A DNA stretch of 64,000 nt from an uncultured Vicinamibacterales bacterium (GCA_958295905.1 OY282382.1:1450001-1514000); one strand, 5' to 3'; positions 1 through 9,215 are shown, numbered from the stretch's first letter. The notes: generated by a model from the sequence alone, not told the origin. Translations and numbers: made by a program.

Positions 1-2917
1 CGAACAGCCGCACGTAGTCGCCGTACACCGGGAAGATGGGAATGGAGTGCTCGAGGCCGGGGTAGCCGTCGAGGGTCTCGGTCAGGTTCTGCCGGATGTT
101 CAGCGCCCCCTCGGTGGTCGGCATCAGGCCGAGCTCGCGGGCCGCCGCGATGATGTGCTGCCGGCCCTTGCGCGCGGCCGCCACGTACATCTTGATGGTC
201 TTGGTGTCGAAGTAGTCGGCGTAGCGCTTCAGGACGTCGCGCGCCTCGTCCTCGGTGTCGATGCCGTCCTGCCAGAACACGCCGGGTCCGGTGGAGTAGA
301 TGCGCGGACCCAACACCGTCCCCGCGCGCACCCTGTCGGCGTAGGACAGCACCTCGGTGTTGCCGGTCTGGGGGTCGCGCGTGGTGGTGACGCCGTAGGC
401 GAGGTTGGCCAGGTACGGCCACACGTCGGTACGGTGGATCTCGTCGCGCGCGCGCAGGTGCGCATGGGTGTCGACGAAGCCGGGCACGACGGTGCGCCCC
501 GACACGTCGATGACCGCGGCCTCGGCGGGCACGTCCACCGTGCCGCGCGGTCCCACCGCCTCGATGCGCGGCCCGCGCACCACGATGTCGGCGTCGTCGA
601 CGACCTCGCCGCCGTTCATGGTGACGGCGCGCGCGCCGCGCAGCACCGCCACGCCGTCGGGCAGATCCCGCGCCGCGGCGATGACCACCCGGATCTCGGC
701 GGCCTCGAACTCGGGTTCTTCCTCCCCGTCGCCGGCGTCGTCCGTCTCGTCCGCCCCGCCGGAATCATCCGGCTCCCCGGCCGCCGCGTTTTCGTCCGCC
801 CCGGCGTCCGCGGGTTCGTCCTCCGCCGCCGCCTCTCCCTCGGCCGCATCGGCCTCCCGGCGCGCCTCGAAGGCCCGCGCCTCGTCGAGGTCGTACGAGA
901 ACCAAGCGTTGCCCAGCGACCAGTGTACGGTCCGCCCGTCCGCGCTCCACGCCGGGAATTCGCCCCCCAGGTCGGTCAGCCGCCGGACCGGAAACGCCGC
1001 GTTCTCCGGATTGGACACGTTGATGGTGGGGGCCGCGCCCAGCCGGGGCACGGTCACCGTGTAGACGTTGCGCTGCATCTCCACCAGCGCCTGGTCCCCG
1101 CGCGGCGCCATCACGATGCGCGTCGGCGTCAATCCGTCGGTCGATCCGGCCGGGGTCGGGCCTTCGACCTTGACGTGCTCCTTCTCGTCGGTCCCGTCCC
1201 ACCGGATGGAGACGAGCACGTCGGGAGACTTGAACAGGTGGATGCGGTCCGAGCCGGCCGTGAAATGAGGAAAGGCGCGCCGGTCCGAGGGGGCGACCAG
1301 GGTCGCCGCCGACCCTTCGCCGCCCTCGGGATCGGCGGGAACCCAGACGATCTCGGTGCCCGGCGCGCCGCCCTCGCCCTGCGTCAGGTAGGCGCGCACG
1401 GGCCCCCGCACCGACGCGATCCGGTCATCCGGCCCCCACGCCGGCCGGTACCAGGCGGCGGCGCCGCGGGTCAGCCGCACCGCCTCGCCCGCGCCGTCGG
1501 CCCGCGCCTTGTAGAGGTGGCCCTGCGCGCCGTCCCAAGTGGAATAGGCGATCCAGGCGCCGTCCGGCGACCACGCGGGGAAGTGCTCGGACCGGTCGTC
1601 GCGGGTCAGCCGCCGGGGGTTGCCGCCGTCGGCGTCGGCCACCCACAGGCGGTCGAGGGCGGTGAACGCGATCCGCCCGCCGTCGGGCGAGGGGGCCGCA
1701 TCGCGGATCTGGCGCACCGTGAACGTGGGGGTGTCCTCGATGGGATAGTCGAACTCCACCTTCGGCCCCAGCGTCAGATCGAACCGCACCCGGAACGGGA
1801 TCTTCTCCGCCGCTCCGCCCGCCACCGGCAGCTTCCACAGGCCGCCGCCCCAGGAGGCGACGAGGTGGCGCGAGTCGGGGGTGAACGACATGCCGGGCAG
1901 CAGGCCGAGGGTGGCGCGCGATTCCTGGTCGTCGTGCTGCACGGGATAGGCCAGCCACCGCTCGGCCCCGGTGTCCAGATCGCGGAGGACCAGCCCCGTG
2001 TGCTCGTCGTGCCGCGTCCCGAAGACCAGCCACCGTCCGTCCGGCGACAGGGTGGGCCGCATGGCCGACCCGTAGCGGGACGAGCGCGGGTACCGCTCGC
2101 CGGTCTCCACCTCGTAGGCCTCGAGCTGGTACTGCGGAAGCTGGGCGTTGTACTGCCAGTCGCCGGTGCGCCGCGCGTACCAGATGTACCGCCCGTCCGC
2201 CGACACCGCGGGACCGATGGTCTTCAGGTTGTCCGGCTCCGAGATCAGCATCGTGCCGCTGCCCCCGTCCACGTGGAACAGCTTCAGCTTGGGGAGCCCG
2301 CGGCCCCGGAAGGCGCCCATCGCCGCCACCACGTAGTTGCCGTCCGGCATCCACTCCGGCGACTCGGCCCGGTTCGAGGCACCCTTGGAGATCTGCACGG
2401 GGTCCGAGCCGTCGCCGGCCATGACCCAGACGTTCTGTCCCCCGTCGGCGTCGGACGTGTAGACGATGCGCGATCCGTCGGGCGAGAACCGGGGCTGGGC
2501 GTCGAACGCCATCCCCGACGTGAGCTGGGTCGCGTCGCCGCCGGTGATGGGCAACGTGAACAGGTCCCCGAGGTAGTCGAAGACGATGGTCTCCCCGTCG
2601 GGGCTCACGTCCAGCGAGATCCAGCTCCCTTCCGTCATGTCGAGGGGCACCCGCCGGTCCACCTCCAGGGGCAGGCCCGCGCCCTCGGCCTCGCCATCGG
2701 CTTGGTCCTCGTCCCCCGCCGCCTCGACCGGCGCCGCGCCGGGCTCGGCCGGTGCTGCGGCCAGCCGACGTTCGGTCGCTCCCGAGACGCCCGTCGATAC
2801 CCCCATGACCAGCAGCACGAGGACGGCGGGGATGAAACCGGCATCCGCGCCGCCCGACCCGGCGCGAAAGGGAAGGGGGAACGGCGGGACGCGGCAGAGC
2901 AGGGTCGACATGCGCAT
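1..2917 (-). CDS. Secreted WD40-like (TolB/PD40) propeller-amidohydrolase, C-terminus cut by window edge
   Basis: Reading leftward, the protein starts with a hydrophobic signal-type segment. A long run of WD40-like PD40/TolB repeats follows, recognisable from repeated 'SPDG', 'SADG' and 'AWSPDGAWIAY' phrases. After an acidic Ala/Glu/Asp-rich linker (about 700-900 bp from the window start) an amidohydrolase domain begins; its metal-binding motif VDTHAHL (HxH) is visible near 480-500. The ATG at 2917 has GGAG nine bases upstream; a second in-frame ATG lies at 2911. The family hydrolyses C-N bonds (imidazolonepropionase/prolidase-like relatives), probably in the periplasm. The substrate cannot be told from sequence. 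The remaining catalytic residues lie left of base 1. A long open frame on the opposite strand is a high-GC shadow. Confidence 0.85.
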   Translation of the reverse strand, partial: MRMSTLLCRVPPFPLPFRAGSGGADAGFIPAVLVLLVMGVSTGVSGATERRLAAAPAEPGAAPVEAAGDEDQADGEAEGAGLPLEVDRRVPLDMTEGSWISLDVSPDGETIVFDYLGDLFTLPITGGDATQLTSGMAFDAQPRFSPDGSRIVYTSDADGGQNVWVMAGDGSDPVQISKGASNRAESPEWMPDGNYVVAAMGAFRGRGLPKLKLFHVDGGSGTMLISEPDNLKTIGPAVSADGRYIWYARRTGDWQYNAQLPQYQLEAYEVETGERYPRSSRYGSAMRPTLSPDGRWLVFGTRHDEHTGLVLRDLDTGAERWLAYPVQHDDQESRATLGLLPGMSFTPDSRHLVASWGGGLWKLPVAGGAAEKIPFRVRFDLTLGPKVEFDYPIEDTPTFTVRQIRDAAPSPDGGRIAFTALDRLWVADADGGNPRRLTRDDRSEHFPAWSPDGAWIAYSTWDGAQGHLYKARADGAGEAVRLTRGAAAWYRPAWGPDDRIASVRGPVRAYLTQGEGGAPGTEIVWVPADPEGGEGSAATLVAPSDRRAFPHFTAGSDRIHLFKSPDVLVSIRWDGTDEKEHVKVEGPTPAGSTDGLTPTRIVMAPRGDQALVEMQRNVYTVTVPRLGAAPTINVSNPENAAFPVRRLTDLGGEFPAWSADGRTVHWSLGNAWFSYDLDEARAFEARREADAAEGEAAAEDEPADAGADENAAAGEPDDSGGADETDDAGDGEEEPEFEAAEIRVVIAAARDLPDGVAVLRGARAVTMNGGEVVDDADIVVRGPRIEAVGPRGTVDVPAEAAVIDVSGRTVVPGFVDTHAHLRARDEIHRTDVWPYLANLAYGVTTTRDPQTGNTEVLSYADRVRAGTVLGPRIYSTGPGVFWQDGIDTEDEARDVLKRYADYFDTKTIKMYVAAARKGRQHIIAAARELGLMPTTEGALNIRQNLTETLDGYPGLEHSIPIFPVYGDYVRLF

Positions 2918-2999
2918 CGTGGTGATCTCCTTTGGCTTCGACCGCATGGTACATCGCCGTGCCCGCAACGACGGCCGCCGCCGCCGCCCGTGAAGCCGA

Positions 3000-3125
3000 T
3001 CAAGGCGTGTCGAGCAGCGTGTGATCGAAATCCGGGATGTGGGAATAGCCGCGATCGAAAGTCAGCAGATGGCCGTTGCACTCCATCGTCGCGGCCGCGA
3101 TCCACACCCTGCTCGGCGGGCTCAT
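3000..3125 (-). pseudogene. C-terminal remnant of a PIN-domain (VapC-type) toxin
   Basis: Forty-one codons read MSPPSRVWIAAATMECNGHL and then LLTFDRGYSHIPDF to a stop. This matches the C-terminal third of VapC-type PIN ribonucleases, where 'D.WIAAtA...LlTfDrdF..ip' holds the last acidic residue. The N-terminal two thirds with the first catalytic aspartates is absent: upstream sequence runs directly into the end of the TonB receptor. No antitoxin gene is adjacent. I read it as a decayed toxin-antitoxin remnant. A real short gene is unlikely because half of the active site is missing. Confidence 0.45.
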
Positions 3126-3159
3126 GGGAACGCCGGCCGGGCGTTGGACACGCCTGGAC

Positions 3160-5301
3160 CTAGAACTGCACCCGCCCGCCGCCGTTGATGACGCGGCCGT
3201 CCAGGGGCGCCCAGGCGTCGACGGTCCAGCGGCCGTCGGGGGCGCGGTCGGGCCGCAGGACCGGGTCCCACCGGTGCTGCCGCACATCGGTGAGGTTCTC
3301 GAGGTTGACGAAGACCCGGAGCGGGCCGACCCGCCGCTCGAGCAGGATCCCGGCCAGGGTATAGGGCTCGCCGAAGCCGCGGTACGGGTTGGCTTCGAGA
3401 CGCTGCGACCCCGTGTAGTACAGCTCGAAGCCGATGCGCCCGTCCTCGTTCTCGGCCATGGCCACGAGGCCCAGGCCGTGCCGCGGGGTCTGGGCGACGT
3501 CGGTGGTGACGCCGCCGACGCGCTCGCGTGAACGCACGTAGGTATAGCTGGCGGTGAGGGCGAACGGCGGCTGCCGGAACGTCCCCAGCAGCTCCGTGCC
3601 GATGTTCGTGGTCGGACGGTCGAGGTTGCGCAGCACGTAGGTCGAGCGGTCGACGTGCACCGGGTCGGCGATGCGCGACCCGAAGACGGTGACGGTCCAG
3701 GCGGCGGGGCCGTGGGCGCGGGTGAGGTCGATGGAGACGCTGCGGCCCCGTTCCGCCCGCAGCGGGCCGTCCACGTCGAGGCGGGTCAGGCCCGCCGCCT
3801 CGGTCTCCTCCGTGAGCGCCGTCGGCCCGAAGAACCCGGTCCCCGCCGACAGGCGGGTCGACCAGTCGCCCGACCGCAGGAGGGCGGACACGCGGGGGCT
3901 GAGGAACCAGCCGTACTCGCTGTGGCGGTCGAGCCGGCCGCTCATCGACAGGGCCAGCCACGACCGCATGTCGACGTCGTCCTGCAGGAACAGGCCCGGC
4001 GTGGTGAAGACGTGGCCGAACCGCGGGACGTCGTCGGGACGGTAGGCGTCGTGCTCGACCGCGGCTCCGGCGACCCAGGTGTGCCGCCCCGCCGTCCGCC
4101 GCACCGCGATCTCGGCGAAGCTCGTGTCGTGGCGGTCGCGCTCGAGGGTCTCCCCGAACCGATGCTCGTGCCACTGGCGCGCGACGGCGGCGCGCGCGGT
4201 CACGACGGAGCGCCCGGCCAGTGTCTGCCAGAGCACCCCGAGGTCCTGGCGGCGCGTGTCGAGGGCTTCCCGGTACGGCGCTTCCGCGACGGGGAGCACC
4301 CGCCCCGGCTCGGTGCCGCCGGCGCGGGTCTCGCGGGTCGCGCCGGCCGTGAGGAACAGCGCCCGGCCCTGCCCGTCGTCCCGGAAGAACCGCGGCCGCA
4401 CGACGCCGCGGCGGTAGCCGGCCATGTCCGTCCACCCGTCGCCGTCGACGTCCGTCCGAACCTGCCGGTGGCCGCCGCCGACCAGGGTCATCCCCCACGT
4501 CTCGGACAGCGGCGTCGACAGCCACAGCACGCCGTCGGTGGCCCCCCGCGTCGACTGGTTGAGCAGGATCTCCCGCTCGGCCTCGTCGCCGGGCCGCCGC
4601 GACAGGAGGTTGACGACGCCCCCCATCGCCCCGGCCCCGTGCAGGGCGGACGCCACCCCTTTGACGACCTCCACCTGCCCCAGGTCCATCGGCGGGATCT
4701 GGAGCAGCCCCAGGCCGCCGGGCTGGCTGCCGTAGAGGGGCAGCCCGTCGGAGAGGACCCGGGTGTAACGGCCCCGCATGCCCTGGATGCGGACGCTCGC
4801 GGCCCCGAGCGACGGCGAGGTGGTCTGCACCCGCATGCCGCCCATCTCGTTGAGCATCATGACGATGTCGCCGGGCGTCATGAGCATCTTCTCTTCGATC
4901 TCCTCCCGATCCAGGGCCTCGACCCGGATGGGCTGGTCCTCGATGCGGCGGCCGGTACGGGTCGTGGCGACCACCGTCACCTCCTCTTCGAGGGTCAGCT
5001 CCGGCTCGAGCTCGACCCGCACGACGCGCTCTTGGCCGGCGGCCAGGGTCACGGGCACGGTGACCGCGGCGAAACCGTCGCGCGCCACCGTGACCTGGAC
5101 CTCCCCCGCCGGCGCCGGCACGACCGCGACCCCGGCGGCGTCGGTCACCCGGGTCGTGCCCGCCACGACCACCACCGCCCCCGCCACCGCGTCCGTTCCG
5201 GCCCGCGCCTCGACCCGGACGCGCCCCGGCTCCTGGCCGGCGGCCCCGGCCGACACCGCCGCGAACAGGACGGGCAGGATGAGGAGGATGCGGTTCGACA
5301 C
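3160..5301 (-). CDS. TonB-dependent outer-membrane receptor
   Basis: Around 713 residues. The GTG at 5301 gives a clean signal peptide (SNRILLILPVLFAAVSAGAAG); the frame stays open to 5346 but that adds a charged extension. A carboxypeptidase-regulatory-like beta-sandwich comes first (about residues 25-100, with 'VTDAAGVAVVPAPAGEVQV'). A plug domain follows, with 'QPIRVEALDREEIEEKML', 'RIQGMRGRYTRVLSDGLP' and 'VEVVKGVASALHGAGAMGG'. The rest is a 22-strand-type barrel ending in aromatic Phe (GGRVQF). Such receptors import siderophores, cobalamin or other large ligands using TonB-ExbBD energy. The short plug and about 700-residue length match the classical BtuB/FepA-type receptors rather than the 1,000-residue Oar type found elsewhere in this window. 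The ligand is unknown. Confidence 0.85.
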   Translation of the reverse strand: MSNRILLILPVLFAAVSAGAAGQEPGRVRVEARAGTDAVAGAVVVVAGTTRVTDAAGVAVVPAPAGEVQVTVARDGFAAVTVPVTLAAGQERVVRVELEPELTLEEEVTVVATTRTGRRIEDQPIRVEALDREEIEEKMLMTPGDIVMMLNEMGGMRVQTTSPSLGAASVRIQGMRGRYTRVLSDGLPLYGSQPGGLGLLQIPPMDLGQVEVVKGVASALHGAGAMGGVVNLLSRRPGDEAEREILLNQSTRGATDGVLWLSTPLSETWGMTLVGGGHRQVRTDVDGDGWTDMAGYRRGVVRPRFFRDDGQGRALFLTAGATRETRAGGTEPGRVLPVAEAPYREALDTRRQDLGVLWQTLAGRSVVTARAAVARQWHEHRFGETLERDRHDTSFAEIAVRRTAGRHTWVAGAAVEHDAYRPDDVPRFGHVFTTPGLFLQDDVDMRSWLALSMSGRLDRHSEYGWFLSPRVSALLRSGDWSTRLSAGTGFFGPTALTEETEAAGLTRLDVDGPLRAERGRSVSIDLTRAHGPAAWTVTVFGSRIADPVHVDRSTYVLRNLDRPTTNIGTELLGTFRQPPFALTASYTYVRSRERVGGVTTDVAQTPRHGLGLVAMAENEDGRIGFELYYTGSQRLEANPYRGFGEPYTLAGILLERRVGPLRVFVNLENLTDVRQHRWDPVLRPDRAPDGRWTVDAWAPLDGRVINGGGRVQF

Positions 5302-5346
5302 GACTCTCGATTCGCGCGGGGCGGGACGATCCGTGGCGCCGAGCAC

Positions 5347-5684
5347 GGCGGCGCCGGCGACCGTCGCCTCCGGACCGGCCTTCGATCATCTTACGCGGGA
5401 TGCTCCGCGAGGCGCCGGAGACGGCGCCGCGCTGCGACTGCCGCCCTCCGGACGGCGTAGCCCGGAAATCGTCGCCTGCGGCTCTGATTCCCGCCCCACC
5501 AACCTTCCGGGATCGCGGTTGTCCGGCGAGACTGCGGTGGGATACGATAGCTTCGTCCGTGTCTGTCACGGGGGACTCCGGAGTGCTCTTCGAGCGCCGG
5601 AAGACGTCTGGCAGGCATGGACGTTTCGGTAGGGGGGTCGTGGCGCTTTTCCGCCCCGGGCCTCCTGGCTGAGCGTCACCCGCC
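5347..5684. other. Intergenic region, no gene recognised; degenerate repeat
   Basis: No convincing coding frame is seen. Around 5457-5515 the text (atcgtcgcctgcgg followed by ccgccccaccaacc) resembles the left half of the hairpin repeat seen near 7015, 17892, 40381 and 45201. A TACGAT hexamer near 5543 could be a -10 box for the HEAT-repeat gene at 5685, but no good -35 is visible. Confidence 0.4.
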
Positions 5685-6182
5685 ATGAGCACCCGTTACG
5701 AAGAGCTCGTCGTCAGGCTGGCCGGGGCGGACTTCTACACGCACGTCCTGGCGCTGGCGCGCACCGGCGCGGACGCGCTTCCCGCCGTCCAGGCGGCGAT
5801 GAACCACTCCAACTGGCGCATCCGCCGCGGGTGCGCGGCGGTGCTCGGCCATACCGACGACGTCGAGTCGCTGCGGCGGCTGGTGCTCCTGACGCGCGAT
5901 CCAAAGAAGAAGGTGCGCAAGATGGCCGTCCTCTCGCTGGGCCTCGGCCGGCTTCTGCGCCGGGACGACGCGAACCCCATCGACCCCGTACCCCATCTCG
6001 CTCACAGCGCCCTGCACGACCCGTCGGTGCGGGTCCGCCGCGTCGCCATCCTCACCCTCCTGCTCCAGCCGCCGGCGCGACGCGTCGCGCGAATCCTGCG
6101 GAAGGTCCTGGCGACCGAACAGGACGCGAGGGCGACCCGGGTCGCGGAATGGGGTCTCGCGCAGCAAGAGAAGCGGGCGTAG
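5685..6182 (+). CDS. HEAT-repeat domain protein
   Basis: 165 residues, almost entirely helical. Successive HEAT-like units are visible: 'LPAVQAAMNHSNWRIRRGCA', 'LVLLTRDPKKKVRKMAVLSL' and 'AHSALHDPSVRVRRVAILTL'. Each has the conserved 'D..v..rA' turn. There is no signal peptide, so it is probably cytoplasmic. HEAT solenoids usually serve as protein-binding scaffolds, and a lone short one gives no clue to its partner. It stands alone between a divergent receptor gene and a secreted-protein gene. Confidence 0.7.
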   Translation: MSTRYEELVVRLAGADFYTHVLALARTGADALPAVQAAMNHSNWRIRRGCAAVLGHTDDVESLRRLVLLTRDPKKKVRKMAVLSLGLGRLLRRDDANPIDPVPHLAHSALHDPSVRVRRVAILTLLLQPPARRVARILRKVLATEQDARATRVAEWGLAQQEKRA

Positions 6183-6370
6183 CCGCCCGGCTAGCCTAGT
6201 GGTCCGTCACTCCGTAAATTTCGGACAGACAAACTTGAGTCGAACGACGTATTTTCTTCTGCATAGGACTCTTGCGGTTCGCGGTGAGTGCCCCGGCGAC
6301 CCTGTTTTTAGTCGTGGCGATGCACTATCGAGCCGCTGAACTTGGCTCTTCGCGACAGGGGAGTAGTCGA

Positions 6371-7030
6371 ATGATACGAAGAACCACGCTTGCCGTCGCC
6401 CTCGCCGCAACCCTGGCTTCCGGAACCGCGGCGCCGGCGCAGCCGTCCGCGCCGCCGCAACCCGTACGGCGGGCCATACAGCCGCCAGTACCGCCGCCCC
6501 CGCCGCCCGGAACGCCGTCCGCCGAGGCCGGCGTGGACCTGAGCGTGACGGTGACTATCTCGCGGTATCAGGGGGACGAACTGATCAGCAGTCTGCCGTA
6601 TGTGCTGTCCTTGACGACCGACCGCGATGGTCGAGGCAGCCTTCGCATGGGCGCAGAGATTCCAGTGATGAATGGCGCGATACCCGCAAACGCCGCAAAC
6701 GCCAACCCGGCGCCGCGTCTGATGCCCGGAATGTACAACTATCAGTCCGTGGGCACGCAGATCGACAGCTTCGCGCGAAGGGTGGGCGACGACCGCTACA
6801 AGGTGACCGTGAACATCGAGGAATCGTCGGTCTACGGGGAGGACGCGACGTCGATGGAGACGTTCAGGGCGCCCGGCGTGCCGGTGTTCCGCTCGTTCGA
6901 GTCGAGCAACACGCTGGTGCTCACAGATGGACAGTCGCGCCGGTACACCGCAGCGGCGGACCGCGTCACTGGCGAGAGCATCCGCGTGGACGTGACGTTG
7001 ACGGTTCTGGACCAGGAGTCTGCGCCGTAG
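6371..7030 (+). CDS. Secreted protein of unknown function, proline-rich N-terminus
   Basis: 219 residues. ATG 6371 has GGGGAG about nine bases upstream; the frame is open further upstream but without a ribosome site. A signal peptide (IRRTTLAVALAATLASGTAA) is followed by a proline-rich linker (about residues 24-48, including PPVPPPPPPG). A likely beta-rich domain comes next ('VDLSVTVTISRYQGDELISS', 'GDDRYKVTVNIEESSV', 'IRVDVTLTVLDQE'). I do not recognise the family; the repeated beta hairpins suggest a periplasmic or surface protein. The TAG stop lies in the loop of a strong hairpin (7015-7045). Confidence 0.7.
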   Translation: MIRRTTLAVALAATLASGTAAPAQPSAPPQPVRRAIQPPVPPPPPPGTPSAEAGVDLSVTVTISRYQGDELISSLPYVLSLTTDRDGRGSLRMGAEIPVMNGAIPANAANANPAPRLMPGMYNYQSVGTQIDSFARRVGDDRYKVTVNIEESSVYGEDATSMETFRAPGVPVFRSFESSNTLVLTDGQSRRYTAAADRVTGESIRVDVTLTVLDQESAP

Positions 7031-7045
7031 AACGGCGCGGACTCC
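7015..7045. terminator. Hairpin at gene end; copy 1 of an intergenic hairpin repeat
   Basis: GGAGTC-t-GCGCCG, loop tagaa, CGGCGC-g-GACTCC forms a 12-bp stem with one bulge on each side. The stop codon of the upstream gene is in the loop. The same arms recur at 40404-40451 and 45225-45255, each time beside a gene 3' end. It lacks a U-tract, so it may slow polymerase or protect the RNA 3' end rather than act as a classical terminator. Confidence 0.55.
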
Positions 7046-7051
7046 TGGAGG

Positions 7052-7159
7052 GTTGGGGGTGCCGTCCGGCACCTCCCGCGCAGAGCCTGGATGCGCGGGC
7101 GGGGCAGGCCGACGCCCATGGATGTTGGGGGTGCCGTCCGGCGCCTCCCGCGCAGAGCC
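7052..7159. repeat. Pair of 36-bp direct repeats with internal hairpin
   Basis: Two copies (7052-7087 and 7124-7159) start gttgggggtgccgtccggc and end cctcccgcgcagagcc, with one mismatch and a 72-bp period. Each contains GGTGCCG-tc-CGGCACC, with one mismatch in the second copy. They lie between the convergent genes ending at 7030 and 7163, so they may act as a bidirectional terminator. Confidence 0.7.
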
Positions 7160-7162
7160 GGG

Positions 7163-7627
7163 CTATTTGAGCGCCGAGTAGTCGCTGGCGCTCAGCATGA
7201 AGACCTCGGCCCCTTCGAGGGGCGCCGGATACTTCGCCAGCAGCGCATCCCACTCCGGGTCCTCGGCGAACGCGGCCCAGACCTCCTGCCGATGCGCGCG
7301 GTCGCGATAGGCGAGCATCCAGACCAGCGTGTTCGGATTGTCGAGGTTCTGCCAGACCGCGATGATCTCGGCCCCGTGCTTCTCGAAGATGGCGACCTCG
7401 CCGTCGCGGAACCGCTGGTGCAACTCGTCGATGCCGCCCTTGCCGTCGGCCTCGGGCTCGGCGGTGTACATGCGAATCTCGAAGCAGCGCGAGTCGGCCG
7501 CCGCGTTGTTCGACAGCTCTGCCGGCAACTGGCCGGCCGGACCGCACGGCGCCGGGGCTTCTTGGGCAATGGCCGAGCCACTGGCCGCGAAGCCGATGAT
7601 TACGGCGAGCACAACTGTTCGAATCAC
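7163..7627 (-). CDS. NIPSNAP-family secreted protein
   Basis: 154 residues from GTG 7627, which has GGAGG five bases upstream. A signal peptide (IRTVVLAVIIGFAASGSAIA) is followed by 'CFEIRMYTAEPEADGKGGID' and 'ALLAKYPAPLEGAEVFML', typical of the NIPSNAP alpha-beta dimeric ferredoxin-like fold. Family members often open with 'fEiRtYta' as here. The biochemical role of bacterial NIPSNAP proteins is not settled. The secreted form is frequent in acidobacterial genomes. Monocistronic by spacing. Confidence 0.8.
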   Translation of the reverse strand: MIRTVVLAVIIGFAASGSAIAQEAPAPCGPAGQLPAELSNNAAADSRCFEIRMYTAEPEADGKGGIDELHQRFRDGEVAIFEKHGAEIIAVWQNLDNPNTLVWMLAYRDRAHRQEVWAAFAEDPEWDALLAKYPAPLEGAEVFMLSASDYSALK

Positions 7628-7874
7628 TGTTTCCTCCCTGGTTGGTTCCGCCAAGTGTCTCTCGTCGCGCCGGCGCGACCGGCTCACGGTACACCGTCCG
7701 TTCCCGTTTCGTCCACGATCACGGCCGCGCGCCGTCATTCGATGCCGGCGACGCACCGGACCACCCGGATTCGGCGGTGGCGTTCGGCCTTGGTCGTTGC
7801 GGTCGGGACGGCGCTCGGGCAGGTGGTCGACTCCGCCGGAGACCGCTGCGGAGCCACCGTCATTTGCGATCGAT

Positions 7875-8339
7875 CTAGCGCTTGCCCACCTGCCGCTCGT
7901 ACTCCGGCTCGAGCAGATCGGCGGTGTGGAGGTCGAAGGCCCCCGCCGTCCGGTCGTAGGCGCCGCGGAACTCGGCGTGGCACCGGTAGCAGACGGTGAG
8001 GTCGCTCAACCGGCTGTAGATGGCGAGGTCGATCAGGGTGGCGGCGGCGAGGATGCCGTAGGCGATGAAGTCGAGACCGAAGTAGTAGAAGGCGGCGCTG
8101 ATCAAGGCGCCGAGGACCACGATGGTCAACCCGAGCCTGGGATCGAAGTCCTTCCGCAGGTAGAAGTCGCCCCCCTTGCAGACCGGGCACCGGTCCACCC
8201 GCCGATCGGCGCGGACCGCGTCGGAAAACGACAGCAGGAAGGCCTGACCGCACCCGCCGCAGTCGATCCGGGCCGAGTCGGCGTCCGGCCGCAGCGGGAG
8301 GGCGCTGTCGCACCGGTGGCAACGAACGGTGACTTCCAT
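7875..8339 (-). CDS. Zinc-ribbon membrane protein
   Basis: 154 residues. Three CxxC pairs are visible: CHRC (near residue 7), CGGC (near 27) and CPVC (near 50). Two transmembrane segments follow (about residues 70-105), and another CYRC comes near residue 118. The layout is a double zinc ribbon, two membrane helices and a C-terminal zinc knuckle, exposed to the cytoplasm if the N-terminus stays inside. The last ribbon (CYRCHAEFRGAYDRTA) suggests a single rubredoxin-like site. No function is assigned. The start is five bases downstream of the next gene's stop on the same strand, so the two are probably co-transcribed. Confidence 0.7.
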   Translation of the reverse strand: MEVTVRCHRCDSALPLRPDADSARIDCGGCGQAFLLSFSDAVRADRRVDRCPVCKGGDFYLRKDFDPRLGLTIVVLGALISAAFYYFGLDFIAYGILAAATLIDLAIYSRLSDLTVCYRCHAEFRGAYDRTAGAFDLHTADLLEPEYERQVGKR

Positions 8340-8345
8340 GATGAA

Positions 8346-9149
8346 TCAGACGGGCACGGAGGTGGCGACGAGCAGATACTTCGCGAGGACCTCGCCGACG
8401 ATGACGGTGAAGAAGTCGACGTAGAGAATGCCGGTGGCCGACTGGGTGGATCGGATCTTGGCGGTCTCCCAGGTCATGTACGCCAGGACCACCGGCCCCA
8501 ACAGGCCGAACAGCACGCGCTGCCAGAAGAACACCCCGTCGATCGAGAAGATGTACCGGTCGAAGGGGGCGCCCGGCAGATCGGCCGCGGCCATCGCCCA
8601 CCACACCGCGGCCGACACCGCGAGGATGCGCAGCGCCGTCGAGCCGATGTGAAACCGGACCACCGACTGCAGCAGCGAGACGTCCATCGACGGCAGCACC
8701 AGATACCAGTGCCCCAGGATCATCGCGGTCGACGTGCCCCCCAGCAGGGCCGCCGAGGTCAGGAAGCTCGCCACGGTCAGGGCCGCCGGCCCCCCTCCCG
8801 CGCCGGCCGCGGCCAGCCCCTGCGCCACCAGGGCGCCGCCGCCGGAGAGCACCGCGGTCCACACCCACAGGGGCCGCAACCGCGCCAGCACGCGTCCGAT
8901 CGTCGCCCAGTAGACCAGCACGGCGCCCGTCGCGGTCAGAAGCAGGGCGAGGGCCACGCCCTGGGCGTCGGTCCCCGGCCGCACCGGATCGGGCCGCAGG
9001 GCGAGCGCCGCGAGCAGCAGCACCGCCGCGAAACCGGCGTTGAACCGGAAGAACTTGACGCCGGCCGGCTTCCCCACCAGGACGAGGGTGAAGACGATGC
9101 CGACGCCGAGGTGGGCGAGGAACAGGAACAGGACGAAGGAGAGGGTCAT
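8346..9149 (-). CDS. Multi-pass integral membrane protein
   Basis: 267 residues from ATG 9149. About seven to eight hydrophobic helices are seen, starting TLSFVLFLFLAHLGVGIVF. A conserved-looking stretch GHWYLVLPSMDVSLLQSVVR sits mid-protein, and His/Trp/Arg residues near helices could bind a cofactor. Its place between the zinc-ribbon protein and sodA, and the GHWYL motif, recall uncharacterised heme- or quinone-associated membrane proteins of Acidobacteriota, but I cannot name the family. Probably one transcription unit with the zinc-ribbon gene. Confidence 0.65.
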   Translation of the reverse strand: MTLSFVLFLFLAHLGVGIVFTLVLVGKPAGVKFFRFNAGFAAVLLLAALALRPDPVRPGTDAQGVALALLLTATGAVLVYWATIGRVLARLRPLWVWTAVLSGGGALVAQGLAAAGAGGGPAALTVASFLTSAALLGGTSTAMILGHWYLVLPSMDVSLLQSVVRFHIGSTALRILAVSAAVWWAMAAADLPGAPFDRYIFSIDGVFFWQRVLFGLLGPVVLAYMTWETAKIRSTQSATGILYVDFFTVIVGEVLAKYLLVATSVPV

Positions 9150-9215
9150 CGTGTCGCGCCGCGCGCTAGAGGTGGAAGCGGGCCCGGCCGCAGGCCCGCC
9201 TCCCACCGGCGCCGG

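Noticed and set aside
47-3163. A 1,038-codon open frame on the plus strand
   Set aside because: It is antisense to the amidohydrolase, is Arg/Gly/Pro-rich, has no recognisable motif, and similar open frames occur opposite nearly every gene because of the high GC content.
5676-6167. A 163-codon minus-strand frame
   Set aside because: The plus-strand frame has clear HEAT repeats, so the minus-strand frame is its shadow.
6190-6330. A less GC-rich patch that might be an insertion-sequence end
   Set aside because: No inverted ends, target repeats or transposase-like frame could be seen.
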